Source of the DNA: Cyanobacteriota bacterium
GTDB taxonomy: Bacteria > Acidobacteriota > Vicinamibacteria > Vicinamibacterales > UBA2999
NCBI GenBank assembly: GCA_019752015.1
Contig: JAIEMQ010000018.1
Span: 50,701 to 114,700 of the forward strand
DNA: 64,000 nt
Direction of reading: 5' to 3'
Shown here: positions 51,427 to 60,374 of the stretch, in pieces
Layout of the letters: every line of letters begins with the position of its first letter
Position numbering within the stretch: position 1 is the stretch's first letter
Made by a program: the position numbers and the translations under genes
The notes under the pieces: model-generated
Seen by the model: the letters and a program-made list of their open reading frames with translations, nothing else
Told to the model about the DNA's origin: nothing
Database searches by the model: none

Positions 51427-54400
51427 CTACTGATTCGGCCGCAGAATCTGCCGGAACTTCAGGGTGTTGATGTCCCTGAACATCGGCGTGCCGGGCGGCA
51501 GCAGCGGCGGCGACAGGAAGTCGCTGTCGAAGTTGTAACCGCGCGTCGGCGGGCTGTAGATGTTGCCGTCGGCGCGGTAGATACCAACCGCCTGCCGGCT
51601 GTAGTAGAGGCTCACCATCGAACCGCGGTAGCGCAGGTTCCTGCCGCCCCAGTTCTCGAGCATCTTCATGAAGTTGTGGACGCCGCCGTCGGAACCGAGC
51701 TCCTGCACGCCCCACGCCGCCGGCTTCGTGAACGGGATGGTCTTGCCGGTCACCATCGCAAAACGATAGCCGGTGTCCGAAGCGACACGACTGTTCGCGT
51801 CGTTCGGATACTGGAACGTCATCGCGTCGTTGAAGGCGTTCGACAGCAGCGTGATCGAATCGCCGATGATCGCCGACGGCACGTTGGGCTCGGCAACCAC
51901 GCTCGCGCCGGTGGCGTTCCAGTTGCCCTGGATGTAGACCGGGTTCTCCGACGTCACCGTGATCCCTGACGCGGGAAGCTGGTTCAGGCCGCCATTGATC
52001 AGCTTCAATGCGCGCCGGAACAGCACCGGCCGCGCCAGGCGGCCGCGGGCCGAGTAAAGCCGCGGAGTGGCCGCGCCGGAGCCGATCACCGTCCACGGAC
52101 GGGCGGTGGCGTCGAACTGCATGTTCGGAACCGCGGTGGCCGGGACCGCCAGAGCGTGCGGCGTCTCACCATACGTCTGCAGCGTGCCGTTCTCGTTGAA
52201 GTCCTCGCCGGCTTCGAGCAGGTTGGTCTTCGCCCACGCGGCGTTGGCGGGATTGATCGAGTCCTCGTTGCCGTACTCGCCGGTCTCCACGTCGCCGGCG
52301 GTCTCATTGTGGTCGCCGCGGCGATCCGAGAAGTAGATGATGTAGCCGTTGATGTTCAGCGCCTGGTTGCCGGTTCCCGCGGCATATGCGCCGGTGCCGG
52401 CCACCCATTGACGGAAGTTGTCCATGTCGAGCGCCACGTAGCCCATGATGCCGCCCTCGTTCATGCCGTCAGTGACGGGGAGCAGGCGCGAGTTGCCCTC
52501 GCGCGCGTCGAACAGCGTCAACGGCTGGAAGTCGGTGGGGGTGAGTGACGCGCTGTAGTTGTTTGCGGCGACGGCGCACCCGCCTGCCGCCAGACCGTTG
52601 TCCCGGAGGCGCTGGAAGCGGATGATGGCGTTCGGCGTCGGGTCCGCGCAAAGGTCGCCGGAACCAAACGGGCGGCCCGCGAACCCATAGTTCAGCCATT
52701 CGAGCGTCACGTCGCTCCACACGTTCGCGGCGTTCTGCATTTCGATTTTGATGAATCCGTTCAGCAGTGGAGTGCCCGCCGCCGTCGTGGCACCGGTCAA
52801 CACCGGATCGTTGACCGCGAGTGTCGACGCGGCCGGCCACGTACAGCCGGTCAGGGTGTTGCCGGCGACTCCGGTGCAGGTCACCGGATCTTCGCCGACA
52901 TAGAAGACTCGCGTGGCGACCATATTGCGCGCGGTGGTGAACGCCGCCGTAAAGTTGATCGTCGCGTTGTTCAGGGGCGAGGCCGGATTGACGACGCCCG
53001 TGAAGGTGGTGCCGTTCGTGTTCGTGAAGGTGGCGACCGTGTTGATGGGAATGTTGGGGTGCGCGCCGCACCCGGTGGCCTGCGTACCAGTCAGGTTGTT
53101 GCAGACGATCGCCGGAATCGCGGCCGTCGAGAGCTGGTTCCACTTCATCCACGTCGGGACTCCGGCTACCCAGGCGGCGCCATTCCAGGTTTGAATGGTC
53201 AGCGTCCCGCCCGCGATCGCCGAGACGCGAGTGCTCGAGAGGGCGCCGCCGGCGATCAGCGGCTCATTGCCGGGAGACTGCGCGACCGGGGGACGGCCGG
53301 CGCCGACGACGTAGCCCGCCGGGCCGCCGGCGGCGTCAAACTGCAGCGGCGCGCCTGCCGTGATCTGCGGCAAGCCGGTGAGATCCGCCGCGCGATCCGA
53401 CAACAGGATGCGGACGCTCGCCTGCGCGTAATAGCGCTGACCGTAGACGAGCGGATTCGCGGTGTTCTCGTTCGAATTGACCGCCGGGCGCCTGATCAGA
53501 TCGATCGGCGTCGCGCCTTGCGACGTCAGCGGCAGGTTCAACTGCTTGGCGCCGGTCGTCTCGGTGCGAATGTTGGTGCGATAGGTCACCTCGGACAGGT
53601 TTTTCCAGCCGGCCCACGGCGCGGCGGTCGTGCCGCTGCTCTCGGTCGAGAGCAGATTGCGATAGTCGCCGGGCGCGCCGCCGATGACCCGGGGAATCGA
53701 CACGTTGCCCGTGTGGCCGGTCAGGGTGATCGCCACGCCATTGCTCAGCGTGTTGCGCACCACCTGCGTGAACGCGGTGATCTTGTCCCGGAACGTCAGC
53801 GTGTTGCCGGTGCCGTTGGCGATATAGAGGCTCTGGTTGGTGTGCACACGGCCGCCGAAGTCGAAGTTCGGGCCGGCGTGGAAGCCGAGCGACTTTTCGC
53901 CGAAGATGCCGAACTGGAACACCGGCACCGCCACCGTCTGCAGCTCGCGGCGCAGGCGCACTTCCGAGTTGCCGGATGTGGACCGCGCCGTCACCGTCAG
54001 CGTGTAGGGCGTGATCAGGCCCTTGAAGCCTTCGAACGGACCGGTCGTGATGTCGGCGTCCGCAGACGCCAGCGGGTTGCCGGTGTTGGGGCCGGGACCC
54101 GGATCGGGCGTGAACGAGATCGCGTAGCCGGTGCCCGCGGCGCCGCCGGGTGCCGCGTAGGTGAAGCCCGTAATGGTCGGCGGCGTGTCGTCGACCACCG
54201 AAATCTGCGCCGCGCTCGGGCTGAAGTCCACCGCGAACAACGCCGCCAGTCCGGCGGTCAGCTTCTCGAGGCCGGCGTGCGCCGCGGCGTAGGCCACGCT
54301 CTGGTCGCGATCCGCCGCGTGCGAGCGCTGGCTCGCCAGCAGCACCGCGAACATGCCGGCCATCAGCGCGCTGACGAGCGCCAGCACCATGACCGACGTT

Positions 54401-54444
54401 ACCAGCGCAATACCCGTTTGGTTCTTAATCAACGACGTCTTCAT
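51427..54444 (-). CDS. Large PilX-like type IV pilus-associated protein
   Basis: 1005 aa. The start NQTGIALVTSVMVLALVSALMAGMFAVLL is a PilX/T4P-type N-terminal hydrophobic helix after a short leader, followed by a large beta-rich body with many Thr/Asn/Gly. PilX proteins are usually under 250 aa, so the rest resembles an adhesin or surface domain. Cysteine pairs such as CNNLTGTQATGCG and CTGVAGNTLTGC could form disulfides. It is the last gene of the minor-pilin operon, 30 bp after PilW-like. Confidence 0.75.
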   Translation of the reverse strand: MKTSLIKNQTGIALVTSVMVLALVSALMAGMFAVLLASQRSHAADRDQSVAYAAAHAGLEKLTAGLAALFAVDFSPSAAQISVVDDTPPTITGFTYAAPGGAAGTGYAISFTPDPGPGPNTGNPLASADADITTGPFEGFKGLITPYTLTVTARSTSGNSEVRLRRELQTVAVPVFQFGIFGEKSLGFHAGPNFDFGGRVHTNQSLYIANGTGNTLTFRDKITAFTQVVRNTLSNGVAITLTGHTGNVSIPRVIGGAPGDYRNLLSTESSGTTAAPWAGWKNLSEVTYRTNIRTETTGAKQLNLPLTSQGATPIDLIRRPAVNSNENTANPLVYGQRYYAQASVRILLSDRAADLTGLPQITAGAPLQFDAAGGPAGYVVGAGRPPVAQSPGNEPLIAGGALSSTRVSAIAGGTLTIQTWNGAAWVAGVPTWMKWNQLSTAAIPAIVCNNLTGTQATGCGAHPNIPINTVATFTNTNGTTFTGVVNPASPLNNATINFTAAFTTARNMVATRVFYVGEDPVTCTGVAGNTLTGCTWPAASTLAVNDPVLTGATTAAGTPLLNGFIKIEMQNAANVWSDVTLEWLNYGFAGRPFGSGDLCADPTPNAIIRFQRLRDNGLAAGGCAVAANNYSASLTPTDFQPLTLFDAREGNSRLLPVTDGMNEGGIMGYVALDMDNFRQWVAGTGAYAAGTGNQALNINGYIIYFSDRRGDHNETAGDVETGEYGNEDSINPANAAWAKTNLLEAGEDFNENGTLQTYGETPHALAVPATAVPNMQFDATARPWTVIGSGAATPRLYSARGRLARPVLFRRALKLINGGLNQLPASGITVTSENPVYIQGNWNATGASVVAEPNVPSAIIGDSITLLSNAFNDAMTFQYPNDANSRVASDTGYRFAMVTGKTIPFTKPAAWGVQELGSDGGVHNFMKMLENWGGRNLRYRGSMVSLYYSRQAVGIYRADGNIYSPPTRGYNFDSDFLSPPLLPPGTPMFRDINTLKFRQILRPNQ

Positions 54445-54474
54445 TGCCTTCTCCTGGACCGCGGTCCGGACGTA

Positions 54475-55593
54475 TCAACGATATCGATCGACAAAGGCCA
54501 TCGCGCGCAGGCTGACCTGCGACTCGAGGGTGGTGGTCAGAAAGTTCGAGGTCAGCGAATTCGGGTTCGGCGTGCGGCTGCGCAGCAGCACGTTGATCTT
54601 GCGAATCTGCGTCTCGCCGCACGCGTTCGGCGCGCAGCTGCCGCCGGTGCCGAGGTCGGCCAGCGACATTTCGACGCCGCTCGGGTTGCCGGCGCCGTTG
54701 CTGATGTCGTAGGTGAACTGCAGGTCGACCGCGTCGATCGTCACCGCGGTGCCGAGCGTGTTGTCGAACACGCCCGCGTCGCCGTTATTGATGCGGCGCA
54801 CGAGCCGGGGATGAGCGGCGTCGACGGTGTCGTCGAGGTAGTACGTGATCATCCGCATGCGCGAGATCCGCATCGCCGTTGCGTCGTTGACCGGATCCTC
54901 GTTGTTGAGCGCCCTGAGCGTGCCGTTGGCCGCCGTCGTACTCTGGTTCAGGCGCAGCGAATCGTTGGCCGCAAACGTGAGGACCCGGGTGGCGGCGTTG
55001 ACGTTGGTCACCTGCACGAGCGTGTTGAACGAACCCTTGCTGATCAGCATCAACTGGCCGGCAACGATGCGATCGGGCCCGCTGCCAAGCACCGGGCCGG
55101 CCGCGACGGTGACCGTTTCGTCGCCGGTCGCCGTCAGCCGAACATCCAGAAACGCATTGTCGGCCATCAGCACCGACACGACATCGGTGGGAATGCCGCC
55201 GATGGTCGGGCCCTGGGCGTCGCGGGGCATCAGCGCCGGCAGGACCAGATCGCCGGCTTCGGTCTGGAACGCCGCCATCCCCGGAGGACCGGGAATGCGA
55301 ATCTGCACCGCGCCCACACCGTTCGGGATGCTGACCGCGTGGCTGGACGGCAGTCCCGATCCGACCTGCAGGAAGTCGCGGACCATCAGGTCCATCCCGG
55401 CGCGTGCCGAGTTGTTCATCGACGAGATCGCCATGACCAGCTCATTGCCCTTCATGATGCTGGCCAGCCCGCTCATGGTGACGCCCATGATGACGGTGAA
55501 AATGCCCATCGCGATCATCAGCTCCACCAGCGAGTAGCCGGCGCTGGCCGCGAGTCCAGGACGAGTGTCGGTGCGCATGCAATCGGTCCTCAT
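54475..55593 (-). CDS. PilW-like minor prepilin
   Basis: About 372 aa. Prepilin peptidase motif AGYSLVELMIAMGIF, cleaved before Tyr, with the usual Glu at +5. Large variable C-terminal domain with paired cysteines (GGSCAPNACGETQ). Minor pilins prime and stabilise T4P. The start ATG 55593 shares one base with the upstream stop (TAATG), indicating coupling; ATG 55578 is an alternative. Confidence 0.85.
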   Translation of the reverse strand: MRTDCMRTDTRPGLAASAGYSLVELMIAMGIFTVIMGVTMSGLASIMKGNELVMAISSMNNSARAGMDLMVRDFLQVGSGLPSSHAVSIPNGVGAVQIRIPGPPGMAAFQTEAGDLVLPALMPRDAQGPTIGGIPTDVVSVLMADNAFLDVRLTATGDETVTVAAGPVLGSGPDRIVAGQLMLISKGSFNTLVQVTNVNAATRVLTFAANDSLRLNQSTTAANGTLRALNNEDPVNDATAMRISRMRMITYYLDDTVDAAHPRLVRRINNGDAGVFDNTLGTAVTIDAVDLQFTYDISNGAGNPSGVEMSLADLGTGGSCAPNACGETQIRKINVLLRSRTPNPNSLTSNFLTTTLESQVSLRAMAFVDRYR

Positions 55594-56111
55594 TACGAGT
55601 ACGACGAGATATAAGTGACGACGACGTAGTCGGTCCAGGTGTTGCCGACGCGATACCGCACGGTCACGGTCACCTGGCGCAAGTTCGGATTGACGTTGCC
55701 CGTGCAATCGACGTTGAGCGGGCTGATCGTGATCTGGCGCGTAAACAACGCTTCCGGCAACTCCTCGACACCGTCATCAGCGGTATTCACCAGGCCGTCG
55801 TCGCCGGGATCCTTGATCGGCTGCGGGCCGCCAAGGAACAGCCCGCCGTCCGCCACATTGCGGATGTTCGCCCACGTTGCCCCGCCGGTATCGCGCGCCG
55901 AGTGGACGCTCTCGATGGCCTCGCGCGCTCGTTCCCGCGCGATCATCATCGGCGTCGACGCGCCGATGCGCTGCACCGCGGTGGCAAACAGCGCCGCCAG
56001 CGGCAACAGTCCCGCGGTCAGAATCAGGATCGACGCGAGCACCTCGATCAGCGAGAAGCCGCGCTCGTCGCCGGCGCACTCCGCCGGCGCGAGACGATTT
56101 ACTGGAGCCAT
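55593..56111 (-). CDS. PilV-like minor prepilin
   Basis: About 172 aa from the ATG at 56109-56111, with GAGAGG 6 nt upstream; earlier starts (56126, 56159) would run into the upstream gene. ERGFSLIEVLASILILTAGLLPL is the processed pilin helix. The body is short, with one beta domain. It overlaps the upstream pseudopilin by 13 bp and PilW by 1 bp, so the operon is translated as a unit. Confidence 0.85.
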   Translation of the reverse strand: MAPVNRLAPAECAGDERGFSLIEVLASILILTAGLLPLAALFATAVQRIGASTPMMIARERAREAIESVHSARDTGGATWANIRNVADGGLFLGGPQPIKDPGDDGLVNTADDGVEELPEALFTRQITISPLNVDCTGNVNPNLRQVTVTVRYRVGNTWTDYVVVTYISSYS

Positions 56112-56737
56112 TCCGAGCCTCTCCATTTCCATGCCCGAATCATTCCGGTGACGCCCCACACGGTGACCGCGCGCTGCGTCTCCGGCGTGTCTTCGTTGCC
56201 AATCCAGATCGTGCCGTTGGTGACGTCGCCGGCCGAATCGATCAGCGAGCCGTCGCTGGTAAACATCACCGGCATCGGGCCGGTGAAATTGATCTCGTCG
56301 GCGCCGCCAAACGCATCAGGCGTGTCGGCCATGCCGGGTGTCCGGTAGAATGACTGGTCGCCTTCGAGGGTCAGGATGTCGACGACGGTGAGCAGACCGC
56401 TCGGCACTTCGACGCGCTCGACCTGCAACTGCGTGTCGGAGTTGACCGTCAGGACGAAATTGCGGCGTTCCGCGACCGCGCGGTTGCGCGCGGTTTCGAG
56501 GAACGTCTTGGTCATCTCGACGGAGCTGTCGCCTTTCGAATTCCTGACCATGTTGATGGTCATGGGAATGGTGATGATCGAGCCCACGATGACGATCGCG
56601 GTGACGACAATCATTTCGATCAGCGTGAAGCCGCCTTCGAACTTCCGTAAAGAGGCTGGCGAAAGCATTTGGCTACCCCTACAGCAAGGGACGCGCCACC
56701 CGCAAAAACCCCCGAAAACATTAGGAAAAAGTCGCAT
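56099..56737 (-). CDS. GspH/FimT-type pseudopilin
   Basis: 212 aa if begun at the ATG of 56735-56737, which has a perfect AGGAGG 5 nt upstream. The prepilin cleavage motif EGGFTLIEMIVVTAIVIVGSIITI is then preceded by a long leader of ~37 residues. ATG 56668 (AGGGG 7 nt upstream) would give a more typical 13-residue leader, so the start is uncertain. The C-terminal domain is a GspH/FimT-like beta sheet. First gene of the minor pilin operon. Confidence 0.82.
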   Translation of the reverse strand: MRLFPNVFGGFCGWRVPCCRGSQMLSPASLRKFEGGFTLIEMIVVTAIVIVGSIITIPMTINMVRNSKGDSSVEMTKTFLETARNRAVAERRNFVLTVNSDTQLQVERVEVPSGLLTVVDILTLEGDQSFYRTPGMADTPDAFGGADEINFTGPMPVMFTSDGSLIDSAGDVTNGTIWIGNEDTPETQRAVTVWGVTGMIRAWKWRGSEWLQ

Positions 56738-56906
56738 TTGACCCTCCTATCGGGCGGTATTCGGGGCGTCCGTTTTTGGTTGAGCCAGGGGCTCGGCGTG
56801 TCCTGTAAGTAAACAACGAATTACAGCATCGTAAGTCCCACCCGTCGGTGGGCAAGTGGCCTTGTCAGCCCAAGTACGCTCGCTGCACGCCTGTTCTTAT
56901 CGGCTC
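56738..56906 (-). promoter_or_regulatory. Structured leader upstream of the pilus operon
   Basis: 169 bp without a gene. Read toward the operon it can form CCCACC-GACG-GGTGGG (from 56852), CTGTAA...TTACAG (from 56826), and GAGCC-CCT-GGCTC (from 56794) before the AGGAGG. It shares GCCACTTG and a GAGCC hairpin with the leader of the octaheme cytochrome gene. I see no match to the conserved core of the c-di-GMP-I (GEMM) riboswitch. Confidence 0.4.
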
Positions 56907-59315
56907 TTAGCGGTAAAGAAGATATTTGGCGCGCAGGCGGCGCCAGCGGGCTTCGTCCGAGGTCCACTGCGACGACACGGTTGCCGGATCTTCACCGCGT
57001 TTCACGCGCTCGAGCGGATCGGCGGTCCCGAACAATCGCCACGTCGTCGCCACGTCGTACTTCCCGCCGAACAACGTCGACAACGCCGCGGCGATCTCGA
57101 GACCAACGCGAACCGGCTGCAGCTGCGATCGATTCGTGACGACCATGAAGACGCCGTGACACTGTTCGCCGGCGTACTTGCTCGACGTGGGAGTGAATGC
57201 AATCGGATAGAAACGAATCCCGGCCAGCTTGCGAGCGTTGAGCGCGGCCGACAGGCGAGGACCATCGATCCACGGCGCGCCGAACTGTTCGAACGGCTGA
57301 TCGGTGCCGCGGCCGACGGACACGTTCGAGTACTCGATCGCGCCGACGCCCGGATACAACGTGGCCTGGTTGAGATTGCGCATGTTCGGCGAAGGATTGA
57401 TCCACTCGAGGCCGGTCTCGTCATACCAATAGTCGCGGCGCCAGTTCTCCAGCGGAATCACCGTCAGATCGACGTTGATGTTGTTTTCCTCGTTGAACAA
57501 CTTCGCCAGCTCACCCATCGTCATGCCGTGCCGCACCGGCATCTGGAAGTAGGAGATGTATTCCTTCGACGGCTCGGAGGTGGGTCCTTCGATTTGCCAG
57601 CCGTTGATCGGATTGGGGCGATCGAGCACGACGACGGACAGCTTGCGCTTCGCGGCTTCCTCCATCACGTAGGCCATCGCCGTCTGGTACGTGTAGAACC
57701 GCACGCCGACATCCTGGAGATCGATGACCAGCGTGTCGATCCCGGCGAGCATCGCATCAGTCGGCCGCCGGGTGTCTCCGTAGAGTGAGTGAATCGTCAG
57801 GCCGGTCTGCTCGTCACGCCCGGCCGGGACATTCGTATCGAGGATGCCGCGGATGCCGTGCTCGGGGCTGAACAGCGAGACGAGCGTGACGCCCGGCGCG
57901 CCGTGAATCACGTCGATTGTCGACCTGCCGTCTTTCGATCGGCCGGTGTGATTGGTGATCAATCCAATGCGCTTGCCGCGCAGTTGCTTGAAGTTGTCGC
58001 GGGCGAGGACATCGATTCCGGCAAGGACAGGAGCCGCGGGTGTCGGCGGTGGAGCATCCGGCTTTAGCCGCATTGTTCCGGGTGTGATCATCCCATCTGA
58101 AGTGAGTGCGGCCGCCGCAACTGTTGCGATTCTGCCGCGAAGAGCTCCGACATCGCCCGTGCCATCCGGATGCAATCGGCTCGAGAGAAATATGACGTAC
58201 GAATTCGATCCCGGATCGATCCACAGGCTCGTGCCGGTGAATCCCGTATGCCCGTACGAAGTACCGACCGGAAAGAGATCGCCGCGGTTGCTCGAGTATT
58301 GCGAATCGATGTCCCAGCCAAAACCCCGGTTTGCCGTCATGCCCGCCGGCGTTTGACGCGTCGTCATTGCATCAACGCTCGCGGCCGACAACACGCGCGT
58401 GGTGCCGAGACGGCCCTTGCCGAGCAGCATGCGCGCGAAGAGTTTCAGATCGCGCGCGGTGCTGAACAGGCCCGCGTGTCCGGCGATGCCGCCCATGCGC
58501 CGCGCGGTCGGATCGTGCACGACGCCGCGCAGCGGCGGCGCATCCGCGCGTTTGCAGGGCCACGCATCCTGATCCGCGCAACGCTCCGTCGGCGCAATGC
58601 GCGGCAGCAATGACTTCGGTGGAAGAAAACCCGTCTCCGTCATGCCGAGCGGCGCGAAGACGCGCGCTTTCAAGTACGCATCAAGCGACTGACCCGTCAC
58701 GCGCGCGACGATGTCACCGAGGAGAAAATAGTTGATGTCGCTGTAGACGAACGTCTCGCCGGGAGGCGCGGCCGGCACTTCATCGATCGCCAGCTGAATC
58801 GCGGCGTCGTATCCGGACCACGGATGCAGATCGACATCAGGGCGCAGTCCCGACACATGCGTCATCAAGTGGCGGATGGTGATGCCATCTTTTCCGTAGC
58901 GCTCGAATCCCGGGATGTGGCTCGCCACCGTGTCGTTGAGCCGGACGCGCCCGTCTTCGATCAGCGTCATGATCGCTGTCGTTGTCCCGACGACCTTGGT
59001 CAACGAAGCGAGGTCGAAGACCGTATCCAGAGTCATCGGCTCTTCGGCGGGCACCGTCGCGCGGAAGCCGAACGCCTTTTCATACAGCGTTTGATCGCTT
59101 GTCCCGAGCGTAGTCGAGGGACCGCGGCCCACGACAACGACTGCGCCCGGAGTGGCGTTCGCCGCCATCGCCTCGCGCACGAGGTCATCGATACGAGCCA
59201 AACGGGAATCGGATTGTTGGCCGCTTGCGGGAATTTGGGCAAAAAGGGCCAAAAACACACAGGACCAAGCCCCAAGCCCCAAGTCCCAAGCCGTCGTTTT
59301 TGGCGTCCAGCGCAT
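56907..59315 (-). CDS. Secreted serine hydrolase fused to NamZ-type (DUF1343) exo-N-acetylmuramidase
   Basis: About 802 aa. N-terminal beta-lactamase-like domain (SLTK nucleophile motif in DLASLTKVVG, YSD in FVYSDINYF, HTG in YGHTGFTGTS). Residues ~400-800 are a NamZ/DUF1343 domain with FSPEHGIRGI, DLQDVGVRFYTYQ and DRPNPINGWQIEGP. NamZ cleaves terminal MurNAc from peptidoglycan fragments, so the fusion joins a muropeptide hydrolase to a possible amidase/esterase. Start ATG 59313-59315, with TATATT 6 nt upstream. The signal peptide passes through a heptad repeat. Confidence 0.88.
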   Translation of the reverse strand: MRWTPKTTAWDLGLGAWSCVFLALFAQIPASGQQSDSRLARIDDLVREAMAANATPGAVVVVGRGPSTTLGTSDQTLYEKAFGFRATVPAEEPMTLDTVFDLASLTKVVGTTTAIMTLIEDGRVRLNDTVASHIPGFERYGKDGITIRHLMTHVSGLRPDVDLHPWSGYDAAIQLAIDEVPAAPPGETFVYSDINYFLLGDIVARVTGQSLDAYLKARVFAPLGMTETGFLPPKSLLPRIAPTERCADQDAWPCKRADAPPLRGVVHDPTARRMGGIAGHAGLFSTARDLKLFARMLLGKGRLGTTRVLSAASVDAMTTRQTPAGMTANRGFGWDIDSQYSSNRGDLFPVGTSYGHTGFTGTSLWIDPGSNSYVIFLSSRLHPDGTGDVGALRGRIATVAAAALTSDGMITPGTMRLKPDAPPPTPAAPVLAGIDVLARDNFKQLRGKRIGLITNHTGRSKDGRSTIDVIHGAPGVTLVSLFSPEHGIRGILDTNVPAGRDEQTGLTIHSLYGDTRRPTDAMLAGIDTLVIDLQDVGVRFYTYQTAMAYVMEEAAKRKLSVVVLDRPNPINGWQIEGPTSEPSKEYISYFQMPVRHGMTMGELAKLFNEENNINVDLTVIPLENWRRDYWYDETGLEWINPSPNMRNLNQATLYPGVGAIEYSNVSVGRGTDQPFEQFGAPWIDGPRLSAALNARKLAGIRFYPIAFTPTSSKYAGEQCHGVFMVVTNRSQLQPVRVGLEIAAALSTLFGGKYDVATTWRLFGTADPLERVKRGEDPATVSSQWTSDEARWRRLRAKYLLYR
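59099..59121. repeat. Short palindrome-like dispersed element in coding sequence
   Basis: TTGTCCCGAGCGTAGTCGAG is translated in frame as GPSTTLGTSD in the serine hydrolase domain. It resembles in style the element at 8316-8345 (different sequence, same Ser/Thr/Gly-rich loop). Confidence 0.6.
59266..59292. repeat. Heptad tandem repeat (CAAGCCC), 4 units, in signal-peptide codons
   Basis: CAAGCCC, CAAGCCC, CAAGTCC, CAAGCC. It follows AACACACAGGACCAA, nearly the same tag as precedes the array at 15442. On the minus strand it encodes WDLGLGAWSC of the NamZ-fusion signal peptide. Confidence 0.9.
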
Positions 59316-59320
59316 GGGGC

Positions 59321-59330
59321 TAATATACTG
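59321..59330. promoter_or_regulatory. Overlapping divergent -10 elements
   Basis: TAATATACTG supplies TATACT for the plus-strand TPR gene and TATATT for the minus-strand serine hydrolase-NamZ gene. For the minus gene the -10 ends 6 nt before the ATG. Confidence 0.45.
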
Positions 59331-59364
59331 AGTCGGTTGTAGTTCTTCAGGGGAGATATCTGAA

Positions 59365-60318
59365 ATGCGAGATTCGAAGACGTTCCTTTCGGCGGTGGCA
59401 TTGGTCGCCGCGTTGGTCGTGTCGGCGCTGCCGGCGGCGGCCCAGACCGGCCGCGTCGGCGGGACGGTGAAGGACGCGCAGAGCGGCCAGCCGCTCAAGG
59501 GCGCGACCATTACCGCGGAAAATCCGCAGGCCTCGCCGTCGTCGTTCACCGCGACGACGGACGACAAGGGCCGTTACTCGATCATCGGCTTGAGGACCGG
59601 CACCTGGAAGGTGACCGCGGTGGCCCCAGGCTTCCAGGCGTCGTCCGGCCAGGTGCCGGTGCGCAGCCTCGGCGCGCCGATGCCGCCGGTCGACTTCGCG
59701 CTGGCCGCCGGTGCGTCCGGCCCGGCCGGCGCGCTCGCCGGTGTGAACACCAAGGAGTTGCAGGCTGAACTGCAGAAGGCGATCGATCTCGCCAACTCCG
59801 GCCAGCACGACGCCGCGATCGCCGCGTATCAGGCGATCCTCACCAGGACGCCGGCGCTGACGATGATCAACGGACAGATCGCGCAGGTGCAGCGGTTGAA
59901 GAAGGATTACGACGGGGCGATCGCGTCATACCAGAAGGTCATCGCCGCCGATCCGAACAACGACAAGGCGAAGATCGAGATCGGCATGACGTATCTCGAG
60001 AAGAACGATTTCGCCAACGCCGAGAAGGCGCTGATGGAAGTCGCCACCTCGGTGAACGCGAGCCGTGAGGTGTTCTACAACCTCGGCGAGGTCAAGTTCG
60101 CGAAAGGCGAGACCGATGAAGCGGTGAAGCACTACGAGCGCGCGGCGCAGATGGACGCGGCGTGGGGCAAGCCGCTCTTCAAGCTCGGTCTTGCCAGGCT
60201 GCAGAAGGCCGACACCGCCGGCGCGATCGACTACATGAACAAGGTGATTGCCGCGGATCCGAGTTCGGCCGAAGCCGCACAGGCCAAGGCGCTGATCGAG
60301 CAATTGAAAAAGGGTTAA
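59365..60318 (+). CDS. Secreted carboxypeptidase-regulatory and TPR-domain protein
   Basis: 317 aa with a signal peptide (MRDSKTFLSAVALVAALVVSA). Residues ~27-115 are a CarboxypepD_reg-like beta sandwich (TGRVGGTVKDAQSGQPLKGA). The rest has TPR-type helical pairs: NSGQHDAAIAAYQAILTR, KDYDGAIASYQKVIAADPNN, KGETDEAVKHYERAAQMD and KADTAGAIDYMNKVIAADPS. Such proteins scaffold other envelope proteins. An AGGGGAG lies about 10 nt before the ATG, and TATACT lies further upstream. Confidence 0.82.
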   Translation: MRDSKTFLSAVALVAALVVSALPAAAQTGRVGGTVKDAQSGQPLKGATITAENPQASPSSFTATTDDKGRYSIIGLRTGTWKVTAVAPGFQASSGQVPVRSLGAPMPPVDFALAAGASGPAGALAGVNTKELQAELQKAIDLANSGQHDAAIAAYQAILTRTPALTMINGQIAQVQRLKKDYDGAIASYQKVIAADPNNDKAKIEIGMTYLEKNDFANAEKALMEVATSVNASREVFYNLGEVKFAKGETDEAVKHYERAAQMDAAWGKPLFKLGLARLQKADTAGAIDYMNKVIAADPSSAEAAQAKALIEQLKKG

Positions 60319-60374
60319 GGAAAAACGAAAAAGGAAAAACAAAAAGGAAAACATTTGTTCTTCCTTTTTCGTTC
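60319..60374. terminator. A/T-rich inverted repeat between convergent genes
   Basis: The A-rich arm 60317-60340 (AAGGAAAAACGAAAAAGG...) is complementary, with one gap, to CCTTTTTCGTTCTTAGTTTT at 60364-60383. A and T tracts serve both directions. It separates the TPR gene from the octaheme cytochrome. Confidence 0.7.

Noticed and set aside
53059..55614. Long plus-strand open frame across the pilus genes
   Set aside because: Arg-rich, low-complexity translation antisense to clear prepilin genes; a GC-bias shadow.
56738..56906. c-di-GMP-I (GEMM) riboswitch before the pilus operon
   Set aside because: The conserved GEMM core words could not be found in either strand; kept only as an unassigned leader.
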